Shown: one piece after another, positions 18,445 to 29,690 of the stretch | Layout: the number at the start of each line of letters is the position of its first letter | How positions within the stretch are numbered: the stretch's first letter is position 1 | Source of the DNA: Bacillus sp. cl95 | GTDB lineage: Bacteria; Bacillota; Bacilli; Bacillales; Cytobacillaceae | Assembly (NCBI RefSeq): GCF_900115925.1 | Contig: NZ_FOYF01000002.1 | Location: 592,194 to 656,193, forward strand | Reading direction: 5' to 3' | DNA: 64,000 nt | Position numbers and translations under genes: made by a program | Notes under the pieces: model-generated | Database searches by the model: none | What the model was told of the DNA's origin: nothing | What the model saw: the letters and a program-made list of their open reading frames with translations, nothing else

Positions 18445-18574
18445 AAAAATACCAATATCATTTTTAAAAAGTGAACTCCATTTCTAACTTGCGAAATTTT
18501 CTTAACAATGGTACGATTCTCGTGGATTGTCCAAAAAGACAATTTTCATACATACAAACTTAGGAGTGGAGTTC

Positions 18575-19021
18575 ATGGAAAAAACATTTTTAATGGTTAA
18601 ACCTGATGGTGTACAAAGAAATTTAATCGGTGAAATCGTCGGCCGTTTTGAAAGAAAAGGCTTCCATCTTGCAGGAGCAAAACTTATGAGCATTCCAAGA
18701 GAACTTGCTGAAGAGCATTATGGTGAGCACAAAGAGCGTCCTTTCTTTGGTGAATTAGTTGACTTCATTACTTCTGGGCCTGTATTTGCAATGGTATGGC
18801 AAGGTGAGAATGCAATTGCGACAGCACGTCAAATGATGGGTGCAACAAACCCTAAAGATGCAGCTCCTGGTACACTTCGTGGAGATTTCGGACTAACAGT
18901 TGGAAAGAACGTTATTCACGGATCTGACTCTGCTACAAGTGCAGAACGCGAAATCGGACTTTTCTTCAAAGAAGAAGAGCTAGTTGAATATTCTAAGTTA
19001 ATTAACGAGTGGGTATACTAG
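18575..19021 (+). CDS. ndk: Nucleoside diphosphate kinase
   Basis: Ndk transfers the gamma phosphate from ATP to nucleoside diphosphates through a phosphohistidine. The active-site His is residue 115 in NVIHGSDS. The 148-residue length is standard. The ATG follows TTAGGAGTGGAG; a possible start 48 bases upstream has no ribosome site. It is followed by a strong terminator and then cheR, the B. subtilis order. Confidence 0.98.
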   Translation: MEKTFLMVKPDGVQRNLIGEIVGRFERKGFHLAGAKLMSIPRELAEEHYGEHKERPFFGELVDFITSGPVFAMVWQGENAIATARQMMGATNPKDAAPGTLRGDFGLTVGKNVIHGSDSATSAEREIGLFFKEEELVEYSKLINEWVY

Positions 19022-19042
19022 TCTTATAACCTGCTTTACTGA

Positions 19043-19077
19043 GGCATTTGTATGTTACAATACAAATGCCTTTTTTT
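19043..19077 (+). terminator. Terminator after ndk
   Basis: GGCATTTGTA pairs perfectly with TACAAATGCC around an 8-base loop and is followed by seven T. Confidence 0.93.
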
Positions 19078-19155
19078 GCACACGCTTTCAGAAATTTGAA
19101 TTGTTAAAAAGTGATGGTTTTTTATTTATTATTACAGTCCTTAAAGGTATACTAA

Positions 19156-19962
<807 letters not shown>

Positions 19963-19974
19963 ATTTCAAAAACA

Positions 19975-20002
19975 AGAGCTCGTATTTATAGGGCTCTTTT
20001 TT
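19975..20002 (+). terminator. Terminator after cheR
   Basis: AGAGCTC pairs with GGGCTCT (one G-T) with six T after it. Confidence 0.75.
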
Positions 20003-20379
20003 CATAAATTGGCTTTGATGTTTCCACTACATGTTCTTTTTTTATGTAAGGGTAGTATCGTCATCATCAACATCGGATTCTGAGGCTTTCCATGTTCCTC
20101 TTTAACATCTCTTTAGTGCTTTGCTCATTCAAGGATGCAGATTCAATGTATAGCGGGTAACCGGGCTGCACAGTCCTTACATAGTGGAATGAGAAAGAAG
20201 ACAGTCGAAAGGGAGAGACCTCTAGTTGGAATCTAAACAATGTAGTTTACTTAGGTTATGAAAAAAAGAAAAATGATTTTCTGATTTTAACCAAAAAATT
20301 TTGTGAGATTAACTATTCATATACATGGCTGTATGTTATATTGGAAAAAATCCTTTAGCGAGTTGAAGGGGGAAAGAGT
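20003..20379. other. Gene-free leader region of the aro supraoperon
   Basis: About 380 bp before aroF. Around 20131-20176, AAGGATGCAG can pair with CTGCACAGTCCTT across a loop containing GCGGGTAACCGG, so a structured RNA is possible. On the minus strand a 60-codon open frame runs 20246-20067 without a convincing start or ribosome site. No T-box signature and no regular GAG/TAG triplet array for TRAP was found. Confidence 0.4.
20334..20342 (+). promoter_or_regulatory. Extended -10 promoter for aroF
   Basis: TG-T-TATATT lies 38 bases before the aroF start, with a weak -35 (TATTCA) 17 bp upstream. It fits a SigA promoter for the supraoperon. Confidence 0.42.
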
Positions 20380-21552
20380 ATGAGATACTTAACGGCGGGT
20401 GAATCACACGGCCCACAATTAACGACCATCATAGAAGGATTGCCATCAGGTATGCCTCTAGTGGCACAAACCATTAACGACCAATTAGCAAGACGGCAAA
20501 AGGGCCATGGTCGTGGAAGACGCATGCAAATCGAAAAAGATACGGTGGAAATTCACTCAGGTGTCCGCCATGGATATACGATTGGTTCACCGATAACCCT
20601 TGTAGTCGAAAATAACGATTGGAAACATTGGACACATATTATGGGTGCTGAACCAATAGAGGATAGTTCCGATGATGAAGTGAAGAGAAAGATCTCTCGA
20701 CCGCGTCCAGGGCATGCAGACTTAAACGGAGCAATGAAATATGGGCATCGTGATATGAGGAATGTTCTTGAAAGGTCTTCGGCAAGAGAAACAACCGTTA
20801 GAGTAGCAGCAGGAGCGACAGCCAAGCATTTGTTGGAACTCCTCGGAATTAAAGTAGTTTCTCACGTCCTTGAGATAGGTGGCGTTAGAGCGGATACTCC
20901 AGAAGGTTTGACATTGGAGCAAATTGATGAGATTTCTGAGGCTTCTCCAGTAAGATGTTTGGATCAGGTGGCCGCACAAAAAATGATGGACGCAATTGAT
21001 GATGCCAAGAAAAATGGAGATTCCATCGGAGGCATTGTGGAGGTAATCGTTGAAGGTATGCCACCTGGGATCGGGAGTTATGTTCATTTTGATCGTAAGT
21101 TAGATGCAAAAATTGCTGCATCAATTGTGAGTATAAATGCTTTTAAGGGTGTAGAGTTTGGTATTGGCTTTGAAGCAGCAAGGAATCCTGGCAGTAAAGT
21201 ACATGATGAAATTGCCTGGAATCCCGAAGAAGGCTACTACCGAAAAACGAATAGGTTAGGTGGCTTCGAAGGTGGTATGACAACAGGTATGCCTATTGTA
21301 GTCCGCGGAGTGATGAAACCTATTCCAACTTTATATAAGCCTTTGATGAGTGTAGATATAGAATCAAAAGAACCGTTTGCGGCGAGCATTGAACGTTCGG
21401 ATAGTTGTGCTGTTCCAGCTGCTGCAGTGGTTGCTGAAAATGTTGTTGCTTGGGAAGTTGCTTCTGCCATCGTCAGTCAGTTTTCGAGTGATCGATTCGA
21501 TGCACTGAAAGAAGAATTAGCAAGGCATCGACAATATGTGAGGGAATTTTAA
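20380..21552 (+). CDS. aroF: Chorismate synthase
   Basis: The enzyme converts 5-enolpyruvylshikimate 3-phosphate to chorismate with reduced FMN, the last step of the shikimate path (aroC elsewhere). The 390-residue sequence has the signatures GESHGPQL at residues 6-13, [18 protein letters not shown] near 38-55 and the [17 protein letters not shown] region with [14 protein letters not shown]. The start follows TTGAAGGGGGAAAG. The stop codon shares a base with the aroB start, so translation is coupled. Confidence 0.98.
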   Translation: MRYLTAGESHGPQLTTIIEGLPSGMPLVAQTINDQLARRQKGHGRGRRMQIEKDTVEIHSGVRHGYTIGSPITLVVENNDWKHWTHIMGAEPIEDSSDDEVKRKISRPRPGHADLNGAMKYGHRDMRNVLERSSARETTVRVAAGATAKHLLELLGIKVVSHVLEIGGVRADTPEGLTLEQIDEISEASPVRCLDQVAAQKMMDAIDDAKKNGDSIGGIVEVIVEGMPPGIGSYVHFDRKLDAKIAASIVSINAFKGVEFGIGFEAARNPGSKVHDEIAWNPEEGYYRKTNRLGGFEGGMTTGMPIVVRGVMKPIPTLYKPLMSVDIESKEPFAASIERSDSCAVPAAAVVAENVVAWEVASAIVSQFSSDRFDALKEELARHRQYVREF

Positions 21553-22634
21553 TGGAGAGCTTGATCATTCATACCGAATCCAAAGACTATCCAGTTGTGA
21601 TTGGGTATGATGTGATACATAAATTAAGAGATTTTCTTATTGAATCCCAATTCAGTAAAGTTCTGATCATAACAGATACTACACTTGAAAAATTGCACTT
21701 ATCTACCCTACAAAAAGAACTGATAGGAATCGGAATTGAAGTATTTGTCGTCCCGAGTGGTGAGAGTGCAAAAACTTTTGAGGTTTTTTATCAAGTTCAA
21801 ACATATGCTCTTCAATCTCATCTTGACCGAAACTCGGTCATTGTTGCGTTTGGCGGAGGTGCAGTTGGGGATATGGCAGGCTTTGTGGCTGCAACCTATA
21901 TGCGGGGAATACCATTTATTCAAGTCCCTACCACCATTTTGGCACATGATAGTGCTGTTGGCGGAAAGGTAGCCATTAATCATGAACTTGGAAAAAATAT
22001 GATTGGATCATTTTACCAGCCGGAAGCTGTATTTTATGATATGCGCTTTTTAGAAACACTTCCGAAGCAGGAAGTTCGATCGGGTTTTGCAGAAATTATT
22101 AAGCACGCACTTATTTCGGATAAAAACTTCTATCATTGGCTTATGAATAAAACTCCAGCCTTTTCAAAGTTATCAAATAAGCACCTCGAGAATGCAATAA
22201 CCATGGGAGTCAAAATAAAAGGTAACATTGTATCAAAGGATGAAAAAGAAACTGGGATTAGGGCTTTTCTAAATTTTGGCCATACTCTCGGTCATGCAAT
22301 AGAGGCGGAAATGGGTTACGGCAAGATTAGTCATGGTGAAGCAGTTGTCATTGGCATGGTATTTGCTCTCCAAATCAGCCAAGATATTTATGAGTTGGAA
22401 TTCGAACTAGATACTTTCACTACTTGGTTAGAAGGCCTTGGATACACGACCAAAATTCCGATTGGACTCTCTCCGAGTAAATTGTTGGTAAGAATGAAAG
22501 GCGATAAAAAAGCCTTTTCTGAAAGTGTAAGATTTGTATTGTTAAAGGAAATTGGAAATCCAGGATTAAAGAGTCTCACAGATGAATATTTGTTAGAGAA
22601 ACTAAATTTATTTATGGAGGGGGAAAGGATATGA
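21552..22634 (+). CDS. aroB: 3-dehydroquinate synthase
   Basis: AroB cyclises DAHP to 3-dehydroquinate using NAD+ and a divalent metal. The 360-residue protein has the NAD-binding FGGGAVGDMAGFVAATYMRG at about residues 98-117, the conserved HDSAVGGKVAINH near 137, and the metal-binding FGHTLGHAIE near 243. It overlaps aroF by one base and aroH by four (ATGA), giving a tightly coupled aroFBH block. Confidence 0.98.
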   Translation: MESLIIHTESKDYPVVIGYDVIHKLRDFLIESQFSKVLIITDTTLEKLHLSTLQKELIGIGIEVFVVPSGESAKTFEVFYQVQTYALQSHLDRNSVIVAFGGGAVGDMAGFVAATYMRGIPFIQVPTTILAHDSAVGGKVAINHELGKNMIGSFYQPEAVFYDMRFLETLPKQEVRSGFAEIIKHALISDKNFYHWLMNKTPAFSKLSNKHLENAITMGVKIKGNIVSKDEKETGIRAFLNFGHTLGHAIEAEMGYGKISHGEAVVIGMVFALQISQDIYELEFELDTFTTWLEGLGYTTKIPIGLSPSKLLVRMKGDKKAFSESVRFVLLKEIGNPGLKSLTDEYLLEKLNLFMEGERI

Positions 22635-22996
22635 TTCGCGGCGTTAGGGGAGCCATTACGATGAAAGAAAATCTTGAAGAAGATATTTTGGCAGGAACCG
22701 AACGGCTACTGAGAACAATGATTGAAAGAAATGGCATTGTAGCTGACAACGTTGCATCTGTCCTCATCTCTGCCACTGATGATCTAAATGCGACCTTTCC
22801 AGCAAAGGCTCTAAGAAGGTTAGAAGATTGGACATATGTTCCGGTAATGTGTATGAAAGAGCTTGAGATTCCCAATGGAATTCGTAAATGTGTGAGGATT
22901 ATGATTCACTTGAATACAGATGTTCCGCAGTCGGAGGTCAAGCATGTCTATCTAGATGGTGCTGTTATTTTAAGACCCGACCTGCTAAATAAATGA
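22631..22996 (+). CDS. aroH: Chorismate mutase (AroH type)
   Basis: The small trimeric AroH mutase converts chorismate to prephenate. The 121-residue protein has the active-site arginine in MIRGVRGA (Arg6), with further conserved residues in the ATDDLNATFPAKALR segment and VYLDGA. It overlaps aroB by four bases. In B. subtilis the trpEDCFBA genes follow here; in this sequence only 84 bases separate aroH from hisC. Confidence 0.97.
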   Translation: MIRGVRGAITMKENLEEDILAGTERLLRTMIERNGIVADNVASVLISATDDLNATFPAKALRRLEDWTYVPVMCMKELEIPNGIRKCVRIMIHLNTDVPQSEVKHVYLDGAVILRPDLLNK

Positions 22997-23030
22997 TTGC
23001 TGATAGCCTTAAGTAAATTGGGAATATTTA

Positions 23031-23039
23031 TGATAAAAT
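23031..23039 (+). promoter_or_regulatory. Candidate extended -10 promoter before hisC
   Basis: TG-A-TAAAAT lies 42 bases before the hisC start. No good -35 is visible. B. subtilis has an internal promoter for the distal part of this supraoperon, so a separate start for hisC-tyrA-aroE is plausible. Confidence 0.38.
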
Positions 23040-23080
23040 ACAAAAAAGATAAAATAACTTAATAATTTGGGGTGAGATGA

Positions 23081-24193
23081 ATGAGGTGGAAGAAACAATT
23101 GTTAACTTTGACTCCTTATCAACCAGGGAAATCAATTGAAGCGGTAAAAGAAGAGCTAGGATTGGATGAAATTGTGAAACTGGCCTCCAATGAGAATCCG
23201 TTTGGGTGCTCACCTGAGGCGATAAAAGCAATACAAAAATTTTCAGCAACTGCAGCAGTATATCCAGATGGATATGCTACTAACTTACGAAGCGTACTTG
23301 CGGAAAAATTAGGCGTAAATGGCGATCAATTAATCTTTGGAAACGGTTCGGATGAAATCATTCAGATTATTTCAAGAGCCTTACTTCATCCAGAAGCCCG
23401 GACTGTTATGGCTTCTCCAACTTTTCCTCAATATAAACACAACGCTGTTATCGAAGGTGCATCCTATGTGGAAGTGCCCTTATTAAACGGAGAGCATGAT
23501 CTTGAAAACATGCTTAAAAATTTGGACGATGTGACAAACATTGTTTGGCTTTGCAGTCCTAATAACCCTACAGGCACCTACATATCTTTAACAAATTTAT
23601 TATCCTTCCTAGACCGTGCGCCTGACCACGTCTTAGTGGTACTTGACGAGGCTTATTATGAATATGTGGTAGCAGATGATTATTATGATTCCATCAAATT
23701 ACTCGATAAATATAAGAATTTAATTATTTTAAGAACGTTCTCAAAAATTTATGGACTAGCGAGTCTGCGTATTGGTTACGGGGTAAGTAGTAAAGAAATA
23801 ATTAGAGCTTTAGAGCCTGCAAGAGAACCTTTTAACACAAATTCACTCGCTCAGCTTGCAGCAACTGCTTCCGTTTTAGACGAGAAGTTTGTAGAGACTT
23901 GCCGTGACAAGAATAAGCAAGGTCTTCAGCAGTTTTACGATTTTTGCAAAGGTAGAAATCTAAATTACTTCCCTTCACAAGGTAATTTCATTTTGATTAA
24001 TTTTGGGAGAGATGGGGATGAAGTTTTTCAATTTCTTCTGAAGAAGGGTTATATAGTTAGATCTGGCAAGGCATTAGGTTTTCCAGAGAGTGTTAGAATC
24101 ACTGTCGGATCAACTGAACAAAATGAAGGTGTTATTAAAGCGATGGACCAATTCCTTAATGAGAATGAAATTGCTACTGCGCACAGAAATTAA
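23081..24193 (+). CDS. hisC: Histidinol-phosphate aminotransferase
   Basis: HisC transaminates histidinol phosphate and, in Bacillus, also phenylpyruvate and 4-hydroxyphenylpyruvate in phenylalanine and tyrosine synthesis, which explains its place here. The PLP lysine is Lys222 in TFSKIYGLASLRIGYG; CSPNNPTGTY and LDEAYYEY are the other class II landmarks. At 370 residues it is the normal size. The ATG follows TGGGGTGAGATG. Confidence 0.97.
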   Translation: MRWKKQLLTLTPYQPGKSIEAVKEELGLDEIVKLASNENPFGCSPEAIKAIQKFSATAAVYPDGYATNLRSVLAEKLGVNGDQLIFGNGSDEIIQIISRALLHPEARTVMASPTFPQYKHNAVIEGASYVEVPLLNGEHDLENMLKNLDDVTNIVWLCSPNNPTGTYISLTNLLSFLDRAPDHVLVVLDEAYYEYVVADDYYDSIKLLDKYKNLIILRTFSKIYGLASLRIGYGVSSKEIIRALEPAREPFNTNSLAQLAATASVLDEKFVETCRDKNKQGLQQFYDFCKGRNLNYFPSQGNFILINFGRDGDEVFQFLLKKGYIVRSGKALGFPESVRITVGSTEQNEGVIKAMDQFLNENEIATAHRN

Positions 24194-24279
24194 ACTGTTC
24201 AGATAGAATGGTATTCTCCTTGATTCATCTGCATACACCCTCAACAAAAGCGTAGGTAGAAAGGGGTGTGTTCACTAAG

Positions 24280-25386
24280 ATGAAACGTCAAGTTTTCATC
24301 ATTGGTTTAGGCTTAATAGGTGGTTCACTTGCTTTGAGTATTAAGAAGGCAAATTACGGTGCTTCCATTGTCGGTTTTGACCTAAATGATGAACAATTGA
24401 AACTCGCAAAACTATTAGGTGTAATTGATGAAAAAGTTGAAACACTTTCACAAGGAGCAAAGGATGCTGATTTGATCATCATTTGTGCTCCCGTCAACGC
24501 AACTTTAAGCATAATAGAAGAACTTTCCCTGACTCCCTTGAAAAAAGGAGTCATCATAACTGACGTAGGAAGTACAAAAGAAGAAATCGTAAGGAAGAGT
24601 AGCTGTTTAAGAGAAAAGGGTATTTGTTTTATTGGAGGGCATCCAATGGCGGGTTCTCATAAAAGCGGAGTTACAGCTGCAAAAGATATTCTTTTTGAAA
24701 ATGCTTTTTACCTCATCACTCCAGAAGAAGACGAAAAAGAAGAAAATATTGAAGTTCTCAAGAATTGGCTTAAAGGGACAAAAGCAAAATTCTTAACAAT
24801 GTCACCATCCCAACATGACCATGTGACAGGTATCATTAGTCACTTTCCACATCTGTTAGCCGCCTCATTAGTCAACCATACTCAAAAGTTCGAAGGTGAG
24901 TATTCATTGCTTTCTAGGTTAGCTGCCGGTGGATTTAGGGACATTACCAGAATTGCGTCTAGTAGTCCTGAAATGTGGAAAGATATACTTCAACACAATA
25001 ACAGTGTTTTGCTAGAGTTATTAGAACACTGGATGAGCGAAATGAATATTGTAAAAGAATTAGTGATTCAAAATGATCCAGTTTCCATTCATCATTACTT
25101 TCTGAATGCGAAAAACTACCGTGATAGTCTTCCTGTGAGACAAAAAGGAGCGATACCGGCTTTTTACGATCTATTTGTGGATGTTCCAGACTATCCTGGG
25201 GTAATTTCTGAAATAACGGGTTACTTAGCTCAGGAACATATAAGTATTACAAATATCCGTATTCTGGAAACACGAGAAGGCATTTATGGTGTGCTTGTGA
25301 TTAGTTTTCAGTCCGAGGAAGATAGAATGAGAGCTGAACATTGCATTAGTCACTATACCAGCTATGCTACTTCAGCGGGTCTATGA
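24280..25386 (+). CDS. tyrA: Prephenate dehydrogenase
   Basis: TyrA oxidatively decarboxylates prephenate to 4-hydroxyphenylpyruvate for tyrosine. The NAD-binding [14 protein letters not shown] is at about residues 9-22, the catalytic region [12 protein letters not shown] follows near 122, and an ACT domain at the C terminus ([19 protein letters not shown]) is the expected tyrosine feedback site. The ATG at 24280 gives 368 residues; a GTG four codons upstream touches the ribosome site AAAGGGG, so the exact start is uncertain. Confidence 0.96.
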   Translation: MKRQVFIIGLGLIGGSLALSIKKANYGASIVGFDLNDEQLKLAKLLGVIDEKVETLSQGAKDADLIIICAPVNATLSIIEELSLTPLKKGVIITDVGSTKEEIVRKSSCLREKGICFIGGHPMAGSHKSGVTAAKDILFENAFYLITPEEDEKEENIEVLKNWLKGTKAKFLTMSPSQHDHVTGIISHFPHLLAASLVNHTQKFEGEYSLLSRLAAGGFRDITRIASSSPEMWKDILQHNNSVLLELLEHWMSEMNIVKELVIQNDPVSIHHYFLNAKNYRDSLPVRQKGAIPAFYDLFVDVPDYPGVISEITGYLAQEHISITNIRILETREGIYGVLVISFQSEEDRMRAEHCISHYTSYATSAGL

Positions 25387-25417
25387 TGAAATAAACGATG
25401 AAAATGAAGGTGATAAG

Positions 25418-26707
25418 ATGACGATGAGGAAGCTTCAATCTGTAAAATCCCCTTTAAAAGGAATTATTAAAGTGCCTGGAGATAAATCTATTTCCCACCG
25501 CTCTGTTATGTTTGGGGCTATTGCAGAGGGAGAAACGACGGTTTCTAATTTCCTCCTTGGAGACGACTGTTTAAGTACTATTTCCTGTTTTCGGAAATTA
25601 GGGGTGAAAATAGAACAGCAACACGATTATATACATATTCAAGGTAAGGGTTTTGAAGGACTTGAGGAATCAAAGGAAGTATTGGATGTTGGGAACTCAG
25701 GTACCACCATTCGCTTGCTGATGGGAATCTTATCTGGCAGTCATTTTCATACGAGTTTAATAGGCGACGATTCGATTGCAAAACGCCCGATGACGAGGGT
25801 AACAACCCCACTAAAAGTGATGGGAGCACTAATCGATGGAAGGAAAAGTGGCGAGTATATTCCAATTTCCATACGAGGTGGACATTTAAAAGGAATTCGT
25901 TATGAACTGCCAGTAGCTAGTGCTCAAGTCAAATCGTCTATCTTGTTTGCTGGGCTTCAGGCAGATGGGGAAACAACCGTCATTGAGCCAAGCGCTACGA
26001 GAGACCATACAGAGCGGATGATTAAAAAGTTCGGAGGCACGATAGAAAAAGAAGGAAATCAGATAAAAATTCTTGGCGGACAAAAGCTTAAAGGAACCCA
26101 TGTAGATGTACCAGGAGATATCTCATCGGCTGCCTTTTTCTTGGTTGCTTCAGCGATCACTCCCGGTAGCGAAGTACTACTTAAAGATGTTGGGTTAAAT
26201 CCTACAAGAACAGGTATTTTGGATGTACTTGCTGATATGGGGGCAGATTTCGAAATCTCAGTCACAAGTGGAGAGGGATTTGAACCAATCGGAGATATCC
26301 TCATCAAATCTTCTAATCTGAAGGGAACCGTCATTGAAGGTGATATCATCCCAAGACTTATAGATGAAATTCCTATTATCGCATTACTGGCTACTCAAGC
26401 AACTGGTACGACAGTTATTAAGAATGCAGAAGAACTTAAGGTCAAAGAAACGAACCGGATTGATACTGTTGTAGATGAATTGAAGAAACTAGGGGCACAA
26501 ATTGAAGCCACAGATGATGGGATGGTTATTTACGGGCGAAGTTCATTGAAGGGTGGTATTGTTTCAAGTCATGGTGACCATCGAATTGGAATGATGCTTT
26601 CCGTTGCCTCACTTATTTGTAATGGAGATGTTGACTTGGAAAATCAAGAAGCCATTTCTGTATCATACCCTGAATTCTTCTCTCATCTTGATAGTCTAAC
26701 TTGTTAA
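25418..26707 (+). CDS. aroE: 5-enolpyruvylshikimate-3-phosphate synthase
   Basis: EPSP synthase (aroA elsewhere) joins shikimate 3-phosphate and PEP. The sequence has [20 protein letters not shown] near residues 21-40, [17 protein letters not shown] near 90 and KETNRIDTV near 347, the phosphate and substrate contacts. The chosen ATG gives 429 residues and follows GAAGGTGATAAG; an upstream in-frame start would overlap tyrA by 23 bases. It ends the aromatic supraoperon with a terminator. Confidence 0.97.
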   Translation: MTMRKLQSVKSPLKGIIKVPGDKSISHRSVMFGAIAEGETTVSNFLLGDDCLSTISCFRKLGVKIEQQHDYIHIQGKGFEGLEESKEVLDVGNSGTTIRLLMGILSGSHFHTSLIGDDSIAKRPMTRVTTPLKVMGALIDGRKSGEYIPISIRGGHLKGIRYELPVASAQVKSSILFAGLQADGETTVIEPSATRDHTERMIKKFGGTIEKEGNQIKILGGQKLKGTHVDVPGDISSAAFFLVASAITPGSEVLLKDVGLNPTRTGILDVLADMGADFEISVTSGEGFEPIGDILIKSSNLKGTVIEGDIIPRLIDEIPIIALLATQATGTTVIKNAEELKVKETNRIDTVVDELKKLGAQIEATDDGMVIYGRSSLKGGIVSSHGDHRIGMMLSVASLICNGDVDLENQEAISVSYPEFFSHLDSLTC

Positions 26708-26731
26708 AAGCTGTTCTCTTACAGCTTTTTT
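26706..26731 (+). terminator. Terminator after aroE
   Basis: AAAAGCTGT pairs with ACAGCTTTT around TCTCTT, followed by a T-run. Confidence 0.88.
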
Positions 26732-26863
26732 CTTTTGCTCTTTAATTTATGGACATATAACCCATTTTCTTTCATAGCTTGTCTTAAGACTCTTATTGGT
26801 TTCACATCCTGAAAGAGGTTGCATCCATGGGATTCTCATGAATAGTGAAAGAGGGTGGTTTTT

Positions 26864-27766
26864 ATGACATATATAATTGAAAATGCGAATGTATTAATTG
26901 GGCGAGAGTTGAGAACAAGAACGATGATTGTGAAAGATACCCGCATTGAACAAACAGGAAATGGATACGGAAATTATGCATTTATGAAAATGGACTTATG
27001 TAACTATCTGATGACTCCATCATTTGTCTTTTTAAATAGCCAAATAACAGCTATCGGATCCTCTTTTGAGATGAAGGATTACCTAGTAAATGAAATTATC
27101 AAAAAAGGCTGTACAACCATTGTGACTGTAGTGGAAATCGATTATGAGTACGAAATAGTGCAAAAAGTTAAGAAGGCTACTATCAGCCTAATAAATTCCC
27201 CACTCGATTTTGTTATATGTATAAAAATCCCTGTAAAACTATTGACCGTAAATCTATTAAGGATATGCAAAAAAGAAAAGATTCCGGCTATCTTTGTGAA
27301 ATTAGAAGAAAGGGATTCCTTTGAAAATCTCCCATGGGGATGGCTTCGAGAGGCTATATTTCCCTACAATGCCCCTTTAATTCCAGTTGTAAATGGAAAG
27401 AGTGAACGTTTAAACAAACAAATTCTCACAAGGTGGTGTAAGGTAGTCCATACGGAGAAGATGCCTGCTCTATCAGTTGAAATAAAGGAAAACGAGCCTC
27501 TCTCAATCCCTATCTTAAATAAAATTGGTTTATACCCAAGTAAGGCAAGTTTGATTCAAGGTTCTGAGTTGAGTTATAATTTATTTTTAAAAAATCGTGA
27601 AACAATACAACAACACTTGGAACATAATGATTTAATATTACAGGAATCACTTTTAGTCACCGTTCATAAAGGAAAAGTGATAAGATATGGCGAAGAAGTA
27701 ATATATAACCCTGGCTGTGGAGAACATGTTAAAATTACTACCCCGTCATTTTTTGCGATTCCATAA
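26864..27766 (+). CDS. Degenerate amidohydrolase-like protein, function unknown
   Basis: A 300-residue protein. The N terminus (YIIENANVLIGRELRTRTM then IVKDTRIEQTG) reads like the small beta-sandwich that precedes the barrel of metal-dependent amidohydrolases. Where those have PGFVDxHxH, this protein has MTPSFVFLNSQ (residues 50-60), so both metal-binding histidines are replaced by Asn58 and Gln60. No other obvious histidine cluster remains. It is probably not a hydrolase. The ATG at 26864 follows GAGGGTGG. It stands between the aroE terminator and ypiA, and is extra relative to the B. subtilis order. Confidence 0.75.
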   Translation: MTYIIENANVLIGRELRTRTMIVKDTRIEQTGNGYGNYAFMKMDLCNYLMTPSFVFLNSQITAIGSSFEMKDYLVNEIIKKGCTTIVTVVEIDYEYEIVQKVKKATISLINSPLDFVICIKIPVKLLTVNLLRICKKEKIPAIFVKLEERDSFENLPWGWLREAIFPYNAPLIPVVNGKSERLNKQILTRWCKVVHTEKMPALSVEIKENEPLSIPILNKIGLYPSKASLIQGSELSYNLFLKNRETIQQHLEHNDLILQESLLVTVHKGKVIRYGEEVIYNPGCGEHVKITTPSFFAIP

Positions 27767-27799
27767 AAAAGTTTAGATTTTGATTGTGAGGATTATAGA

Positions 27800-29059
27800 A
27801 TGGATAAAATTCAAAAAATTATCGAACAAATTGAGAGTGGTCAACATAAGGAGGCTCTCATTGAATATAATGAACTATTAATCAATGGAACAGACGAACA
27901 GAAATTTGTTCTCGGAGAAGAAATGTTCCGATATGGGTTCCTTGATGAAGCTGCTGCGCTCTTCGAAAACCTGCTACAAACGTACCCCGATGAAGGCGAA
28001 TTACTGGTTCTTTTAGCTGAAGTTTCTATTGAATTAGGAAATGAAGAGAAGGCAATCCTGGATCTTGATAGGGTTCGTACTGATGATCCGAGTTTTCCTC
28101 AGGCACTATTGCTACTTGCAGATCTTTATCAGATGCAAGGTTTGTATGAAGTTAGTGAAGCTAAACTGTTGGAGGCAAAAAAAATTCTTCCAGACGAAGT
28201 AGTAATAGATTTTGCTCTTGCTGAACTATTTGCTGAACAGGGAGAAATCACTAAAGCCATTATATCTTATGAAAGAGTCTTAGAAGAAAAGGATGAAATC
28301 GCTGGAGTAAATGTGCATCAACGCTTAGCAGAAACCCTAAGTGCATCTGGTGCCTTCGAAGAAGCTCTCCCTCATTATGAAAAAGCATTAGACGATAAGC
28401 TTGAGATTAATACTCTATTCGGCTTTGCCTTTACCGCTCTCCAGGCAGGTATGAACCGCAGAGCGATTGAAAAGTTCACTGAACTAAAGGAACTGGACCC
28501 TGAGTATCATTCTCTATACTTGCATCTCGCTAAAGCTTACGAACGTGAGGAAGAAATTGAGAAAAGTTTTGAAACCATCCAGCAAGGGATTAAACAAGAT
28601 GAGTTTAACAAGGATCTGTTTTTCTACGGCGGAAAGTTGGCCCTAAAACTTGGACAAGAAAAAGAAGCTGAACAGATGTTTAGAGAGGCACTTGCGTTAG
28701 ATCCAGGCTTTACAGAAGCTGCACTAACACTTAATAAATTATTCTTACATCAAGAAAAGTATTCAGACGTCATTGACCTTGTAAAAGAAATAGATCTTCT
28801 TGGGGAAGAGGAACCACAGCTTTTATGGGATGAAGCAGTAGCACTTCATCAGCTTGAGGAATATTCATTAGCATTAGACAAATATGAAGAAGCATATAAT
28901 TTCTTCAAGACAAATACAGAATTTTTAACAAGTTTCGGATATTTTCTAATTGAAGAAGGAAAAAGTGACCGCGCCGCCGAAATTTTTAAGCAACTGTTAA
29001 AAGAAGATCCTTCTAATGAAGAGTACTTGGAAATGATTGAGCGCCTTACAAATTTCTGA
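27800..29059 (+). CDS. ypiA: TPR-repeat protein YpiA
   Basis: A 419-residue soluble protein made of about ten tetratricopeptide-like helical pairs, with repeating patterns such as [24 protein letters not shown] and [18 protein letters not shown] proteins act as binding scaffolds; no enzyme motif is present. It is followed after two bases of gap by the reading frame containing ypiB, the order found in B. subtilis upstream of the qcr operon. The partner is unknown. Confidence 0.92.
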   Translation: MDKIQKIIEQIESGQHKEALIEYNELLINGTDEQKFVLGEEMFRYGFLDEAAALFENLLQTYPDEGELLVLLAEVSIELGNEEKAILDLDRVRTDDPSFPQALLLLADLYQMQGLYEVSEAKLLEAKKILPDEVVIDFALAELFAEQGEITKAIISYERVLEEKDEIAGVNVHQRLAETLSASGAFEEALPHYEKALDDKLEINTLFGFAFTALQAGMNRRAIEKFTELKELDPEYHSLYLHLAKAYEREEEIEKSFETIQQGIKQDEFNKDLFFYGGKLALKLGQEKEAEQMFREALALDPGFTEAALTLNKLFLHQEKYSDVIDLVKEIDLLGEEEPQLLWDEAVALHQLEEYSLALDKYEEAYNFFKTNTEFLTSFGYFLIEEGKSDRAAEIFKQLLKEDPSNEEYLEMIERLTNF

Positions 29060-29109
29060 TTTTGATTGAATGCAAAAAGAAAGATAAGCCTGCGGAGGAG
29101 GGATTTACA

Positions 29110-29676
29110 GTGGCTACCCCTGTTTCTGTCCACGAGAAGAAGGATTTTATCCGATGGTTTCTGAATCACTATCAATTGAAAAGAAGAGAGTGTGTTTGGA
29201 TTCTAAATTATCTCATGAGCCATGATCAGCTCATGGAACGGGTTCACTTTGTAGAGCAAGCGCAATATTGTCCGCGAGGTTTAGTCATGTCTACTCACTG
29301 TGTTGATAAAGTGCCTTTCCGTTTTTACAAAGAGAATGTAATGACCACTGATGCAGAAAAATCTTTCCATGATATTAGGCTTAATAGAGACGAAGAAATC
29401 TATATTCAGCTTAACTTCCATGCGGCAAACCAAGCGCATCAATATGCAGCAGTGCTAGAAGAAAATCCATTTATGCCAACTCACTTGCAGATTAGCGAAA
29501 AAGACCGTATCATTGCTGAACAATTTTTAAATGACAGCATAGAGAGATTTCACCGTGAAAAATTAAGAAGTATGATCGATGCAGCACTTGATAATCAAGA
29601 TAAAGTTGCATTCAAACAGCTGACAGAGCAGCTAAACAATATTAGTGGTTTAAAGACAAATGAGAGCTTGCGTTAG
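29110..29676 (+). CDS. ypiB: UPF0302 protein YpiB
   Basis: A 188-residue soluble protein of the UPF0302 family, with the conserved [20 protein letters not shown] segment near residues 14-33 and an N-terminal half rich in charged residues. The GTG start at 29110 follows GCGGAGGAGGG at ideal spacing. The stop codon lies inside the loop region of the transcription terminator that ends the ypiA-ypiB unit. In B. subtilis the family is found next to qcr; its function is not clear from sequence. Confidence 0.9.
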   Translation: MATPVSVHEKKDFIRWFLNHYQLKRRECVWILNYLMSHDQLMERVHFVEQAQYCPRGLVMSTHCVDKVPFRFYKENVMTTDAEKSFHDIRLNRDEEIYIQLNFHAANQAHQYAAVLEENPFMPTHLQISEKDRIIAEQFLNDSIERFHREKLRSMIDAALDNQDKVAFKQLTEQLNNISGLKTNESLR

Positions 29677-29690
29677 CAGGCTCTTTTTTT
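29663..29690 (+). terminator. Terminator overlapping the ypiB stop codon
   Basis: AGAGCTTGC pairs with GCAGGCTCT (one G-T) around GTTA; the TAG stop at 29674-29676 is within the loop and first stem base. A T-run of seven follows. Confidence 0.88.

Noticed and set aside
20084-20380. T-box or TRAP site before aroF
   Set aside because: No AGGGTGGNACCGCG-like T-box core and no series of GAG/TAG triplets at 2-3 base spacing was found.
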